Source: Bog-159 sp049516155 (lineage in GTDB: Bacteria > Acidobacteriota > Terriglobia > Bryobacterales > Bryobacteraceae). Taken from it: DNA of 64,000 nucleotides. The position numbers and the translations under genes are program-made. This document shows, one piece after another, positions 16,992 to 27,021 of this stretch. The notes beneath the pieces were generated by a model that saw only the letters and a program-made list of their open reading frames with translations, was not told where the DNA came from and made no database searches. Every line of letters starts with the position of its first letter. Positions within the stretch are counted from its first letter, which is position 1. Where the stretch lies: assembly GCA_049516155.1 (NCBI GenBank), contig JBEKTJ010000002.1:74114-138113 (forward strand). The letters run 5' to 3'.

Positions 16992-19424
16992 TTACTCGTA
17001 TCTGAGAGCTTCTACCGGGTTGACTTTCGCCGCCCGGCGGGTAGGCGCCCAACATGCCATCAGCGCGACGCCCGCGAATAATAATGCCACGCCGATCAGC
17101 GTGAGCGGATCGCCGGGCTCCACTTCAAAAAGAAAGGACCGCAGAACGCGCGACAGAACCAGCGCCGCGGCCGTACCAGCCACGATTCCGCCAGCGATCA
17201 ACCGGAATCCTTCCGCGAAAATCAGGTTCCGGATGTCGCGCTGCTGCGCCCCGACCGCCGAGCGGATCGCGAGTTCGCGCCGGCGGGAGGCCACCGACAG
17301 CGAGAGCACGCCATAGATGCCGACCAGTGTCAGCACGCTGCCCACCACTGCAAACCCGGCGAGCAGTTGCATGGCAAAGGTGCGGGACGCCAGCGAATCG
17401 CCGCGAATCTGTTCGAGCGTTTGCATGTGTTCGACGGCGGCCGTGGGGTCGACAGCGCGCAACTCGCGTTGGACAGCGGACATAACCGCGCGCGGATCCG
17501 CCGCCGTGCGGACGACTAGGTGCTTCGAAAAGGCGCCCGCCTGCCACAAGGAAAGATAAATCTCGGGACCCGCCGCATGGGTCAGGTCGTCGGTGCGGCC
17601 ATTCGCCACAACGCCGACGATTTCCGTGGGAGGATCCCTGCGGTTGCCCAGCCAGAGCTTCTTTCCGATGGCGGCAGCATGGGGGAAATAGCGGTCCGCC
17701 AGAGCTTGGTTCACCACGGCTACACTGGGCGCGTTGCGGATATCGGTGGAACGGAAGTCCCGCCCATCCAAAATCGGAAGCCCCAGCAGCTTGAAGTAGT
17801 CCTCTGTCACCGAGCGCAGCGGCAGTGAAATCCGATCGCTTTCCTTGACCGCCGCGGGTTGCCCTTCGATGTCAAGCGTCGCCGGCCAATTGTTGCCGGT
17901 AAGGGGTACGCCCCACGCAAAGGCGGCGTATTGCACGCCGGGAAGCGCGGAGACTCGTTCCAGCGCCCGGCGGTGAAAATCGAGCCAGTTGCCCTGGACC
18001 GCCGTGACGCTCATCGTTAATATATGCGAAACGTTGTAGCCCGATTGCACGTTTGAGATGTTCATCATGGTGCGGATCAGCAGGCCCGCGCCCACCAGCA
18101 GCGCCAGGGTCAACGCGGTTTGAACGAGCGTCACGCCCCGAAGCAACCGGCGTTCGCCCACCCCCGCGCTGCTTTTCGGGCCGGCGCTCTTGAGCACCTG
18201 CATGGGGTCGATCCGGGAAGCGCGTAGCGCGGGAAACAGGCCGGCCATAAGTGCGGCCACGACGGCCGCGGCGAGACCAAAGGCCAGCACCGGCCAGCCC
18301 GCCGTGACTGCGTCCAGGCGCGGGATGGCGTGTCCGCCGATCAGTTTGAACAGCTTGACCGCTCCCAGCGCGAAGCCCACACCCAGCGCGCCGCCCAGCA
18401 GGGCAAGCAGCAGGCTTTCCGTCGACACTTGGCGGAACAGTGCGACTCGCCCTACGCCCAGGGCGCTGCGCACCGCATACTCCTGCTGCCGCTGCAATCC
18501 GCGCACCAGCAATAGGGCCGCCGCATTTCCGCACGCGATCAGGAGCACCAGCGCAGCCGCACCCAGCAACGGCAGCAGAATGCGCCCGCCATCCCGATTC
18601 ATTTCCGCGGTTAGAGAATGCACTTCGGGCGTAAAGCCCTCGAAATCATGCTCGGCTTGCGCCTGCCTCGCGGTAACCACCTTGAGTTCGCCTTGCGCCT
18701 GCGCCAGCGTGGTCCCATCTCGCAGCCGCCCCATGACATTCCAAAACGCCTCTTTCAATTGTTCAGCCGGTTTGGAAGGCGCCGGGATCCAAAAATCCAC
18801 CATCGCGTTCACGTTGTAGTTCGGCTCCTTCGCATTCGCGGGCGACGGCAGAAAACGGACGCCGGGCGGCATCACTCCGATCACCTTGGGAGGCGTATCC
18901 CAGCGGCTGATGCGCAGGGTCTTTCCGATGATATTTGGATCGCCGTTGAACTTCCGCTGCCACAAGTCGTACCCGAGGACGATTACCGGCGCCGGTTTGG
19001 CTCCCGTTTCGGACTCGAGAAACGTGCGGCCCATCAGGGGTTGGAGTCCCAACACGCGGAAATAGTCCCCAGTGACCCACATCCCCTGCATCGACACGCT
19101 GCCGTCGGTGAGCACCAGAAAATTGAAAGACCAGTCATAGGCGGCAATGGACTCAAACGACTTGGCCTCCTTTTGCCATTCCATCCATTGCGCGGCGGCC
19201 CACGCGCGTCGCTGTGCCATCTGCCGGCCGTCGGTTCGAGCGGCGGGAATCAGCACGAGACGCCCCGGTTGGCGGTAAGGCGGCGGCGTCAGCAGAACAC
19301 CTCGAATCAGGCTGTAAACCGCCGAGGTCGCGCCGATGCCCAGCGCCAGCGTGAGCACGGCAATCAGGGTAAAGCCGGGCTGCTTGCGCAGCATCCGCAG
19401 GCCAAGGCGCAGGTCTTGAAGCAT
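16992..19424 (-). CDS. Orphan MacB/FtsX-type permease (ADOP family)
   Basis: An 810-residue permease made of two homologous halves. Each has an N-terminal membrane helix, a large periplasmic MacB-like domain and three C-terminal helices (FtsX domain). Landmarks are TLALGIGATSAVYSLIRGVL, the first FtsX block LVRGLQRQQEYAVRSALGVG, and the second block SVASRRRELAIRSAVGAQQR closing with AAKVNPVEALRYE. The start at 19424 has CGGAGG nine bases upstream; a longer reading from 19457 lacks one. ABC-type permeases of this shape normally pair with a MacB/LolD ATPase, which is absent here, as is usual in Acidobacteria. The gene is divergent from a PadR regulator. It lacks the cytosolic N-terminal extension of its neighbours. 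Its substrate is unknown. Confidence 0.9.
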   Translation of the reverse strand: MLQDLRLGLRMLRKQPGFTLIAVLTLALGIGATSAVYSLIRGVLLTPPPYRQPGRLVLIPAARTDGRQMAQRRAWAAAQWMEWQKEAKSFESIAAYDWSFNFLVLTDGSVSMQGMWVTGDYFRVLGLQPLMGRTFLESETGAKPAPVIVLGYDLWQRKFNGDPNIIGKTLRISRWDTPPKVIGVMPPGVRFLPSPANAKEPNYNVNAMVDFWIPAPSKPAEQLKEAFWNVMGRLRDGTTLAQAQGELKVVTARQAQAEHDFEGFTPEVHSLTAEMNRDGGRILLPLLGAAALVLLIACGNAAALLLVRGLQRQQEYAVRSALGVGRVALFRQVSTESLLLALLGGALGVGFALGAVKLFKLIGGHAIPRLDAVTAGWPVLAFGLAAAVVAALMAGLFPALRASRIDPMQVLKSAGPKSSAGVGERRLLRGVTLVQTALTLALLVGAGLLIRTMMNISNVQSGYNVSHILTMSVTAVQGNWLDFHRRALERVSALPGVQYAAFAWGVPLTGNNWPATLDIEGQPAAVKESDRISLPLRSVTEDYFKLLGLPILDGRDFRSTDIRNAPSVAVVNQALADRYFPHAAAIGKKLWLGNRRDPPTEIVGVVANGRTDDLTHAAGPEIYLSLWQAGAFSKHLVVRTAADPRAVMSAVQRELRAVDPTAAVEHMQTLEQIRGDSLASRTFAMQLLAGFAVVGSVLTLVGIYGVLSLSVASRRRELAIRSAVGAQQRDIRNLIFAEGFRLIAGGIVAGTAAALVLSRVLRSFLFEVEPGDPLTLIGVALLFAGVALMACWAPTRRAAKVNPVEALRYE

Positions 19425-19496
19425 TTGGTGGTCCTCCGTTACTTCTCTTTGACGCATGCAATAGGGAATACGTTGGCAATCCCTAACCTTGCCTAC

Positions 19497-19528
19497 ACTC
19501 AGACGTCTGTATATTATGAAGTCTGAGT
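19497..19528. promoter_or_regulatory. Inverted repeat abutting a PadR start codon, candidate operator
   Basis: ACTCAGAC at 19497-19504 is an exact reverse complement of GTCTGAGT at 19521-19528, with 16 bases between the arms. The right arm touches the ATG of the PadR gene at 19529. The element lies in the 104-bp divergent region between that PadR gene and the minus-strand permease. A bound dimer there could repress its own gene and possibly both directions. This is the place and size expected of an autoregulatory PadR site, though the sequence is not the classical ATGT-N8-ACAT. Confidence 0.5.
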
Positions 19529-19858
19529 ATGCCTAAAACCGACTCGCTCCAGGGATCGCTCGATCTGCTCGTCTTGAAGATTCTTTCGCGGCGGCCGCGC
19601 CTGCACGGTTACGCCATCATGACTGCCATCAAGGACTGGTCCGGCGAGGTGCTTCGCGCCGAGGAAGGCTCGCTCTATCCAGCCCTGCACCGGATGGAGG
19701 AAGCGGGCTGGATTCGCGCCGAATGGATCACCAAAGATACCGGGCGGCGAGCGCGCATTTATGAATTGACAGCCGCGGGCAGGAAGCAGCTTGACGCCGA
19801 AGAATCGCGCTGGCAGGCGGTGACTTCGGCCGTAAATCGGGTTCTCAGGACGGTCTGA
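19529..19858 (+). CDS. PadR-family regulator paired with orphan permease
   Basis: A 109-residue winged-helix protein: SLQGSLDLLVLKILSRRPRL, HGYAIMTAIKDWSGEVLRAE, EGSLYPALHRMEEAGWIRAE and the wing TGRRARIYELTAAGRKQL. This is the small PadR type in which dimers bind a palindrome. The downstream permease starts one base after the stop, so the two are translated from one message. The divergent permease on the other side may be controlled as well. An 8-bp inverted repeat touches its start codon. Confidence 0.92.
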   Translation: MPKTDSLQGSLDLLVLKILSRRPRLHGYAIMTAIKDWSGEVLRAEEGSLYPALHRMEEAGWIRAEWITKDTGRRARIYELTAAGRKQLDAEESRWQAVTSAVNRVLRTV

Positions 19859-19859
19859 T

Positions 19860-22505
19860 ATGTCATATTGGTCACGCATCGTGAATGTGGTTCGCGGCGA
19901 TCGGTTAAGCCGTGAAATCGATGAAGAGGTCCAGTCGCACTTCGACGAAGCGGTTGAGCGAGGGCGCGACTCCGGCGAAGCGCGTCGATCGTTCGGCTCC
20001 GCGCTGCGGTATGGCGAAGAGAGCCGCGATTTGAGACTGATCGCATGGCTCGATTCGCTGCGGGCGGACGCCATCTTCGGCTGGCGCCAACTTAGGAAGA
20101 GAAAGGCGACTTCGGCGGCTGCGATCCTCTCGTTGGCGCTCGCGATCGGCGCATGCACGGGGGCATTCCGGCTCGTTGATGCCCTGCTGTTGCGGCAATT
20201 ACCAGTTGCCGACCCACACCACCTGCACGTTCTCGCCCGCGAAGGAATTGGTCCCGACGGCAAGCTTGCCACGTACGACGCGTGGGCTTATCCGGACTTC
20301 CGCTTGATGCGCGCGGCGGTCAAGGGCCAAGCCGAGTTGCTGGCCATATCGTATGCGCAACAGATGGATCTGACATACAAATCGGACGCCGAGATGGAGA
20401 AAGCGTGCGTGCAATACGTCTCCGGCTGGATGTTCAGTACATTCGGGCTGCGGCCCACCCTGGGACGGCTGCTCACCGAGAGCGACGATCTGAAGCCGCA
20501 CGCACATCCGTATGCAGTGTTGTCGTACGATTACTGGACGCGCCGATTCGATCGGGACCCGAAGGCTGTCGGGCGCACATTTCGCATGGGCGACGACCTT
20601 TACCAGATCGTAGGAATCGGCCCTGAGCCTTTCACCGGCACGGAAACCGGTGCTGTGACCGACGTCTTCGTACCCACCATGATGCATCCTGGAGCCGTGC
20701 ATGACGACTGGACCTGGCACCGGACCTTGGCGCGGCTGAATTCGGGTGTGGCCGTCGAACCGGTGCGCGCGAAACTGGACGCAGCCTCGCGCGCATTCGA
20801 AACCGAACGGGCCAAGGGCTTCACCGGCATGAGCAAACAAGATATCGACAAATTCTTGGACCATAGGTTAGTGCTGCAGCCCGCAGGCGCCGGCGCGTCG
20901 GATCTGCAGAACAGTTACCGTACGTCCCTTGTGGCGCTCGGCATCCTGGTCGCTTTGGTGCTCCTAATCGCATGTGCCAACGTCGCGAACCTGATGACCG
21001 CCCAGGCGGCTTCGCGAGCGCGCGAAATGGCGCTTCGCGTCTCCATCGGCGCAGGACGGTGGCGCCTCGTGCAACTAGTATTGGTCGAGAGCGCTATCCT
21101 GGCGTTCATATCAGGCGCGATGGGCGCAGTGTTCGCATGGTGGTCCGCGCCGTTCGTGGTGCGCATGATTAATCCGCGGGACAACCCGGCGCGCCTGTCT
21201 CTTCCGGCGGACTGGCGGGTGCTGGGATTCGGCCTGGTGTTGACTCTCGGCGTGATGCTATTGTTCGGTCTTACGCCCGCGCTGCGTGCCTCGGCGGTGA
21301 AGCCGGCCAGCGCGCTCAAAGGCGGAGAAGACCCACACACGCGGCGCAATACGATGCATGCGCTCATCGCCGCGCAGGTTGCCTTCTGCTTTCTGGTGTT
21401 GTTCCTCGCGGGCCTGTTTGGCGCCACATTCGAACGGCTGTCCAATCGGCCCACCGGCTTTGTCGCGGACCGCTTACTCGCGCTCGATGCAGTCGCGCAA
21501 CGCGCCGAGTCGCCGGTCTTCTGGGACCAGGTGGCCCAACATCTACGCGGAGTTCCCGGCGTTCAAAGCGTTGCTTTGGCTGGGTGGCCGCTGCTCGGCG
21601 GGGGCGGCTGGAACGGTTTCGTTTCGGTCAATGGCGCGCCCCCAGGTCCGGTGTTGGCCTACTTTCTGGCCGTCTCTCCCGGTTGGGTGGACACTATGAA
21701 GATTCCCTTCACCTTCGTCGACGGAAGAGACTTCCGCCCCAGCGACACCTTCCCGGGAGCCGCGATCGTCAACGAAACATTCGTCAAGCAGTTCTTCAAC
21801 GGGGAGAATCCGATAGGGCAATTGATCGCGAAGGACGGCACTCCTTGCAAGGTTGTCGGCGTGGTGCGCGATGCTCCCTACCGCAGCATGCGGGAACCCA
21901 TAATGCCCTCGGCCTATGTGCCGTTTCATTCCATCGATTCAAAAGGCGCGCTGCGGCCGATACGGGACGCGACCTTCATGGTGCGTACGTCCAGCGCGAA
22001 CCCCATGGCGCTGGCCTCCATCCTGCGTCGGGAAGTTCCGCGCGCGCGGCCCGAATTCCGCGTGAGCAATATCCGCACGCAGGCGGAGTTGGTCCGGGCG
22101 CAGACGTTGCGCGAGCGGTTGCTGGCGATGCTCGGGCTGTTCTTCGCCGGTGTCGCGCTTTTGCTAGCAGCCGTCGGACTCTATGGCGTACTCGACTATT
22201 CCGTGCTGCAACGGCGACGGGAAATCGGCATTCGCGTGGCCATCGGCGCGCCCGCCCGAAACATCGCGCGGCTGGTGACCACGGAAGTCTTCACTATGGT
22301 GCTGGTCGGAGCGCTCGCCGGCGTCGCGCTGGGCATGACGTCGGTACGGTACATCGAGACGCTGCTCTATCAGGTAAAGGCCGGCGATCCGGCGATGCTG
22401 GCGCTTCCGTCGCTGACGATTCTGGCGGTGGCGGTGCTGGCGGCGGTTCCGGCTGTGTTTCACGCCGTTCACATCGATCCGGTGACCATGCTGCGCGGCG
22501 ATTAG
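19860..22505 (+). CDS. Orphan MacB/FtsX-type permease with N-terminal cytosolic extension (ADOP)
   Basis: An 881-residue protein. About 75 N-terminal residues (RLSREIDEEVQSHFDEAVER and DSGEARRSFGSALRYGEESR) form the cytosolic helical extension found in acidobacterial orphan permeases. Then come two MacB-like halves: SAAAILSLALAIGACTGAF, the first FtsX block LMTAQAASRAREMALRVSIG, and the second LLLAAVGLYGVLDYSVLQRR then REIGIRVAIGA. It ends with the family's HIDPVTMLRGD. Co-transcribed with the PadR gene one base upstream. There is no ATPase gene in the window. Confidence 0.92.
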   Translation: MSYWSRIVNVVRGDRLSREIDEEVQSHFDEAVERGRDSGEARRSFGSALRYGEESRDLRLIAWLDSLRADAIFGWRQLRKRKATSAAAILSLALAIGACTGAFRLVDALLLRQLPVADPHHLHVLAREGIGPDGKLATYDAWAYPDFRLMRAAVKGQAELLAISYAQQMDLTYKSDAEMEKACVQYVSGWMFSTFGLRPTLGRLLTESDDLKPHAHPYAVLSYDYWTRRFDRDPKAVGRTFRMGDDLYQIVGIGPEPFTGTETGAVTDVFVPTMMHPGAVHDDWTWHRTLARLNSGVAVEPVRAKLDAASRAFETERAKGFTGMSKQDIDKFLDHRLVLQPAGAGASDLQNSYRTSLVALGILVALVLLIACANVANLMTAQAASRAREMALRVSIGAGRWRLVQLVLVESAILAFISGAMGAVFAWWSAPFVVRMINPRDNPARLSLPADWRVLGFGLVLTLGVMLLFGLTPALRASAVKPASALKGGEDPHTRRNTMHALIAAQVAFCFLVLFLAGLFGATFERLSNRPTGFVADRLLALDAVAQRAESPVFWDQVAQHLRGVPGVQSVALAGWPLLGGGGWNGFVSVNGAPPGPVLAYFLAVSPGWVDTMKIPFTFVDGRDFRPSDTFPGAAIVNETFVKQFFNGENPIGQLIAKDGTPCKVVGVVRDAPYRSMREPIMPSAYVPFHSIDSKGALRPIRDATFMVRTSSANPMALASILRREVPRARPEFRVSNIRTQAELVRAQTLRERLLAMLGLFFAGVALLLAAVGLYGVLDYSVLQRRREIGIRVAIGAPARNIARLVTTEVFTMVLVGALAGVALGMTSVRYIETLLYQVKAGDPAMLALPSLTILAVAVLAAVPAVFHAVHIDPVTMLRGD

Positions 22506-22510
22506 CAGTT

Positions 22511-22565
22511 GGACAGGCCTCCTGGCCTGTCTTTCGGGTACACGGACAGGCCGGGAGGCCTGTCC
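22511..22565. repeat. Double palindromic element GGACAGGCC-N4-GGCCTGTC(C)
   Basis: Two palindromes lie 12 bases apart directly behind a permease gene. The first is GGACAGGCC-TCCT-GGCCTGTC (22511-22531) and the second is GGACAGGCC-GGGA-GGCCTGTCC (22544-22565). The pair can also fold as one long hairpin because each is nearly the reverse complement of the other. The left unit recurs almost exactly at 45365-45386. It could terminate the permease transcript, but there is no T-run, and recurrence suggests a dispersed repeat. Confidence 0.75.
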
Positions 22566-22571
22566 TACATG

Positions 22572-22600
22572 TTGACACATGAACCGGCGTCTGCTACTGT
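22572..22600 (+). promoter_or_regulatory. Candidate promoter for the second PadR gene
   Basis: A perfect -35 hexamer TTGACA (22572-22577) is followed after 17 bases by TACTGT (22595-22600), a weak -10. It lies between the palindromic element and the AGGAG that precedes the TTG start at 22626. An ATGT-N4-ACAT inverted repeat (22569-22580) overlaps the -35 and could be a PadR site. Inference from position and sequence only. Confidence 0.4.
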
Positions 22601-22625
22601 GGCCATAACACAGGAGCAACGCAAC

Positions 22626-22979
22626 TTGCCGGAGAAGAAGCTCGATCTATTACAAGGCACACTCGACCTGATGGTGCTACAGACGCTGACCGCCATGGGA
22701 TCGCTGCATGGCTACGGAATCGCGCGGCGCATCGAACAGGCCAGCGGAGACGCCGTGCTGCTGAACCAGGGCACCATCTACGCTTCGCTGGTGCGGCTGC
22801 AGCAGCGCGGCTGGATCTCCGCAGAATGGGGCACGTCGGACAACAACCGCAAAGCCAAGTTCTATTCGATTACCAAGCGAGGCCGCAAGAAACTGACGGA
22901 GGATGCCGCCTATTGGGAAAGGCTCTCCGGCGTGATGGGACGTGTACTGGCCATGCAGCAAGAAGTTGGTGGCAAATGA
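22626..22979 (+). CDS. PadR-family regulator (TTG start)
   Basis: A 117-residue winged-helix protein: EKKLDLLQGTLDLMVLQTLT, GSLHGYGIARRIEQASG, LLNQGTIYASLVRLQQRGWI and a C-terminal dimerisation helix. I place the start at TTG 22626, where the PadR family sequence begins and AGGAG lies nine bases upstream. Longer ATG readings (22509 or 22569) would translate through the palindromic repeat or the probable promoter. Its end overlaps the next permease start by four bases (ATGA), the usual PadR-permease coupling. The coupled permease is now a pseudogene, so the regulator may have lost its main purpose. Confidence 0.88.
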   Translation: MPEKKLDLLQGTLDLMVLQTLTAMGSLHGYGIARRIEQASGDAVLLNQGTIYASLVRLQQRGWISAEWGTSDNNRKAKFYSITKRGRKKLTEDAAYWERLSGVMGRVLAMQQEVGGK

Positions 22980-25500
22980 GGGATGCGCTCCAGCAGGCAC
23001 TCGCGCGGCTGCGATCCTTCTTCCGCAAAACACCCATGGATCGCGAGCTGGACGCGGAGATGGTCGCGCACCTGGCATTCGCCGTCGAGGAGAATCTGGG
23101 GCGGGGCCTCTCGTCCGAGGAAGCCAACCGCCAGGCTTTAGTTCGTTTCGGCGGCGTGGCGCAGTCGCAGGAGCTACATCGCGAAGCGCGCGGGTTGCCG
23201 GCCCTCGACCTGCTCCTGCAGGATCTGCGCTACGCATTCCGCACGCTGCGCCGCGACCGCGGATTTGCTTCAGTCGCCGTGCTGATCCTGGCCTTGGGCA
23301 TCGGCGCCAATATCGCGGTCTTCAGCGTGGTGAACACCATCCTGCTACGGCCCCTGCCGTTTCGCAATCCGCAGCAGCTCGTGTGGATGGCCAGCGACCG
23401 TGGAGTGGGCGGCCTGTCCGCCGTAACTTACACCGTGGCTGCCTACGAGGAGTTCCTGCACCACAATCGCTCCTTTCAAAACGTGACCAGCTACGATCCG
23501 TACTTTGGCGATACGGATTACAAGCTGACTGGCCGCGGCGGGCCGCAGCAGGTCGCGGGTGTCGCGGTGGCCGGCGATTTCTTCCCCACCTTGGGTGTCC
23601 AGCCTGCGCTGGGACGGCTGTTTACTCCTGAAGAGTGTCGGAAAGGAGGCCGCGCCGCGGTCTTGCTGAGCCACTTCTTCTGGCAACGGCACTTCGCCGC
23701 GGATCCCGCCATCGTGGGGCAGGCAATCCTGCTGAACGACAGCCCCGTGACGGTGGTGGGCGTGCTTCCGGCTTCGTTTGATTTCGGTTCGGTCTTCGCG
23801 CCTGCATTGAAAACGGACATTTTCGTCCCGGGCATAATGGATGTCTTTCGCAATGAGGGGAACACGCTGGCTCTGTTAGGCCGTCTCAAGCCAGGTGTGA
23901 CCGTGGCCCAGGCGCAGGCGGAGGTGGATGTCCTCATGCCGCAGATCAGAGCCGCACACAAGGACTGGTATGACGATTACGCAACGGCCATGACTGGGCT
24001 GCAAGACCACGTCAGCGGAAAGCTGCACCGCTCGCTCGTGGTGCTATGGTGCGCGGTGGGTTTGATTCTGCTGATCGTCTGCGTGAATTTGTCAAACCTA
24101 CTGCTCGCTCGCGCCGCCGCACGCAGTAAAGAGTTTGCCTTGCGCAGCGCGCTGGGCGCTCGCGGTCGCGATTACCGGGTATCTCGCGCGGCAGGGATCG
24201 ATTGCGCTGCCTCTGCTGAACACCATCCGGGTAGACGGCGCAGCGCTGGGTTGGACGCTGCTGATCGCCCTGGCTGCAGCCATTCTGTTTGGTCTCGCCC
24301 CTAGCCTGAAAGTTTCCGGCGGCAATTTGCAGGATGCACTGAAGGATGCCGGCCACGGGATGAGTGCGGGCCGCAGACACGAACGCCTGCGTGCCATGCT
24401 GGTCGTCTCGGAAGTCGCGCTGGCCTGCCTCCTGCTGGTGGGCGCGGGTCTGTTGCTGCGCAGCTTTCTGCGCGTGCTGGACGTGGATCTGGGATTCCAG
24501 CCCAGCCGCTCCGCCGCCATCAAGATCGACTACAACGATGCCGGCAAGCCCGAACGGCGCAGTGCGATCCTTCAGATCGGCGGGTGTTGCGGACATGCTA
24601 CCACTCGACCGCAACCGGAGCGGGGGCCTGCGGGCGAAAGGACGGACTTACAGCGAGGGTCATGATCCGGGGGCGGCGTTCGAATATGTCGTAACGCCGG
24701 GCTACTTGGGCGCCATCGGGATGCAATTGCGCGAAGGCCGTGACTTCAACTGGCAGGACATGCCGAAGAGTGAACGGGTCGTCATCATTAATCAGACGGC
24801 CGCCCGCTGCCATTGGCCCGGCCAGGACCCACTCGGGCGCACCGCCCTGGTCAACGGAATGGATACGCGCGTGATCGGCGTGATCTCCGAGGTCCGTGAA
24901 AGCAGCGTGGAAGAAGGTTCCGGCATTGAGATGTACCTGCCCGAGACGCAGGCCGATCCGGAAGGAGCGGAGCTGGTAGTTCGCAGCCAGATGGCGCCCG
25001 AGACGCTGGTGTCGAGCCTGATGCGCACATTGCGCGGGTACAACCCCGAGCAGCCCGCCGCGGAATTCCGTCCGATCCAAAGTATCGTGGATCACGCAGT
25101 TTCGCCGCGCCGGTTTTTCGTGATACTGGTGGGCATTTTCGCCGGGCTGGGACTGCTACTGGCTTCGTTGGGCATTTACGGCGTCATCTCGTATTCGGTG
25201 ACCCGGCAGGCGCAGGAGATCGGCATTCGCATGGCGTTGGGCGCCTCGACGGAGCGCGTACAACTGGGCGTGATCGCGAGGACCATGCGGCTGGTGCTGG
25301 CCGGCCTCGCGGCCGGAACCATTACATCTCTGATTGCCGCCAGGTGGATCGCCGCACTGCTTTTCAAGACCGAACCCACCGATCCGGCGGCATTTGCGGC
25401 TACGGTTTTGTTGCTGAGCGCGGTGGCGTCGATCGCGGGATATATTCCTGCGCGCCGCGCTTCGCGCATCGACCCTATGGTTGCCCTGCGGGGCGACTGA
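22976..25500 (+). pseudogene. ADOP-type orphan permease with two internal lesions
   Basis: ATG 22976 overlaps the PadR stop. The first 395 codons are normal: N-terminal extension (DRELDAEMVAHLAFAVEENL), SVAVLILALGIGANIAVFSV, and the FtsX block RAAARSKEFALRSALGARGR at about 24160. Here the frame breaks, about 30 residues of the expected helix-containing segment are missing, and the family sequence resumes in another frame (AITGYLARQGSIALPLLNTI to DYNDAGKPERR, about 24575). A second break, again with missing residues, leads into a third frame (GVADMLPLDRNRSGGLRAKG through GIYGVISYSVTRQAQEIGIR to IDPMVALRGD). Two separate out-of-frame deletions are the simplest explanation. The product cannot be a full permease. 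Confidence 0.8.
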
Positions 25501-25505
25501 AGCGT

Positions 25506-26944
25506 TCAGCGGTAGTCCAGCGGCGGCTTCTGTCCGGCCGGTATCTCGGACTTATAGGTCTTGCCCGCCATCTGGCGCGCGAAATCCTTCTTCGCGTCCT
25601 GAATCATTTGCGGATTCGAGAACAGATCCGCTCCCGTAAAGGCCAGCGCCTTGGCTGCTACCAGCATCCCTTTCTGGCCGATGCTCATACCGGCGCACGC
25701 GACCGCTTGCCAGGTGTGCGGCGCCACTCCAGGCGCAAATGTGGCCGCGATGAAGCCGATGGTGGGGACATTCCAGCTCACATCGCCCACATCCGTGGAA
25801 GCGGCCGGCTCACTAGGATTGAACGGGCGCAAAGGCTGGATGGAAGCCGGCAATCCAGGATCCCCGGCACTGCCCGCGGGCAAACTCTTCTGCAATACCT
25901 CGGCGAAATGCTTCTCTTCCGCGGTATAGCGGAGCCCGCCGACCTCCTCCAGGTTCTTCTGTGCCACCCTTGCCAGCGCATCGTTGGCTACGATGTTGTT
26001 GTCACTGCCGAGTATCTTGACGTCCAGGCTTGTCTCGGTCATCAAGGCGGCTCCCTGGCCGATCTTCACAATGCGACCCCAGATGCCGTCGAGCGTGTCG
26101 AGCGACGGGCTGCGCGCATACAGAAAAAGTTCGGCCGTGTCGGGCACGATATTGGGCGCGGCGCCTCCGTTGCTGACGATGTAATGAACGCGGGCATTGC
26201 TGGGGATATGCTCGCGCATGAATTCGATGCCGGTGCCCATCAGCATCACGGCGTCCAGCGCCGAACGGCCGCGATCGGGCGCGAAAGCGGCATGCGCCGC
26301 TACACCATGGAATAGGAACTTGGCGGATGTAATGGCCAGCGCGCCGCCATTCGCGACGGCATTGCGGTCAGCCGGCAGTGCAGGACCACATCGACATCAC
26401 GGAATAGTCCCGCACGGACCATGTAGACTTTGCCATCGCCACCCTCTTCGGCGGGCGTGCCGTAGTAACGCAGCGTTCCCGTCACGCGATTGGTTTCCAT
26501 GTATTCTTTGAGGGCCACCGCCGCGAGGGCCGCTCCCGAACCCAGAAGATTGTGGCCGCAGCCATGGCCGGGACCTGCGGCTACCAGGGGGCTGCGATCC
26601 GGCAGGGCGGCTTGCGAGAGACCCGGCAGGGCGTCGAATTCACCCAGAATGCCGATGATGGGACTGCCCTGGCCGTAGGTAGCGATGAACGCGGTAGGCT
26701 CCTCAGCCACGCCGGCCTCGATGCGGAAACCGGCCTTCTTCAGATCGCGCTGCAACAAAGCCGAGCTCTTGTCTTCGTGATAGCCCAGCTCCGCGTATTC
26801 CCAGATTGTCTTGGACGCTTGGGTATACTCGGCGCTGTGACGATCGAGGAGTGCTTCGATCTGTTTGTGTGGGGAGGAAGGCTGGCCGGCGGCGATTAGC
26901 GCGGCGGCAAGTAGAAGAAGGGAAGGTCTCTCAGGACGCACCAT
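25506..26944 (-). pseudogene. M20-family amidohydrolase (AbgB-like), one frameshift
   Basis: The minus-strand reading from ATG 26944 gives a signal-like start (RPSLLLLAAALIAAGQPS), then family motifs: SKTIWEYAELGYHEDKSSAL, ILGEFDALPGLSQ (metal ligand Asp), GPGHGCGHNLLGSGA (His) and YYGTPAEEGGDGKVYMV (Glu-Glu). After VVLHC near 26380 the frame is lost. The family continues in another frame as RNAVANGGALAITSAKFLFH, AAHAAFAPDRGRSALDAV and STDVGDVSWNVPT to 25506. The intact relative has HWHP at the break, so a few bases were deleted. Relatives are AbgB-type aminobenzoyl-glutamate hydrolases. The sequence on both sides is otherwise well kept, so the lesion is recent or a sequencing error. Confidence 0.8.
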
Positions 26945-27021
26945 CAAAATAGTCTACCAGCGGGTATTGTGGGGCGGCCAATCTTGGGCGCAGCCGTTAT
27001 TACAGGCGGCCTGAGCCGGAA

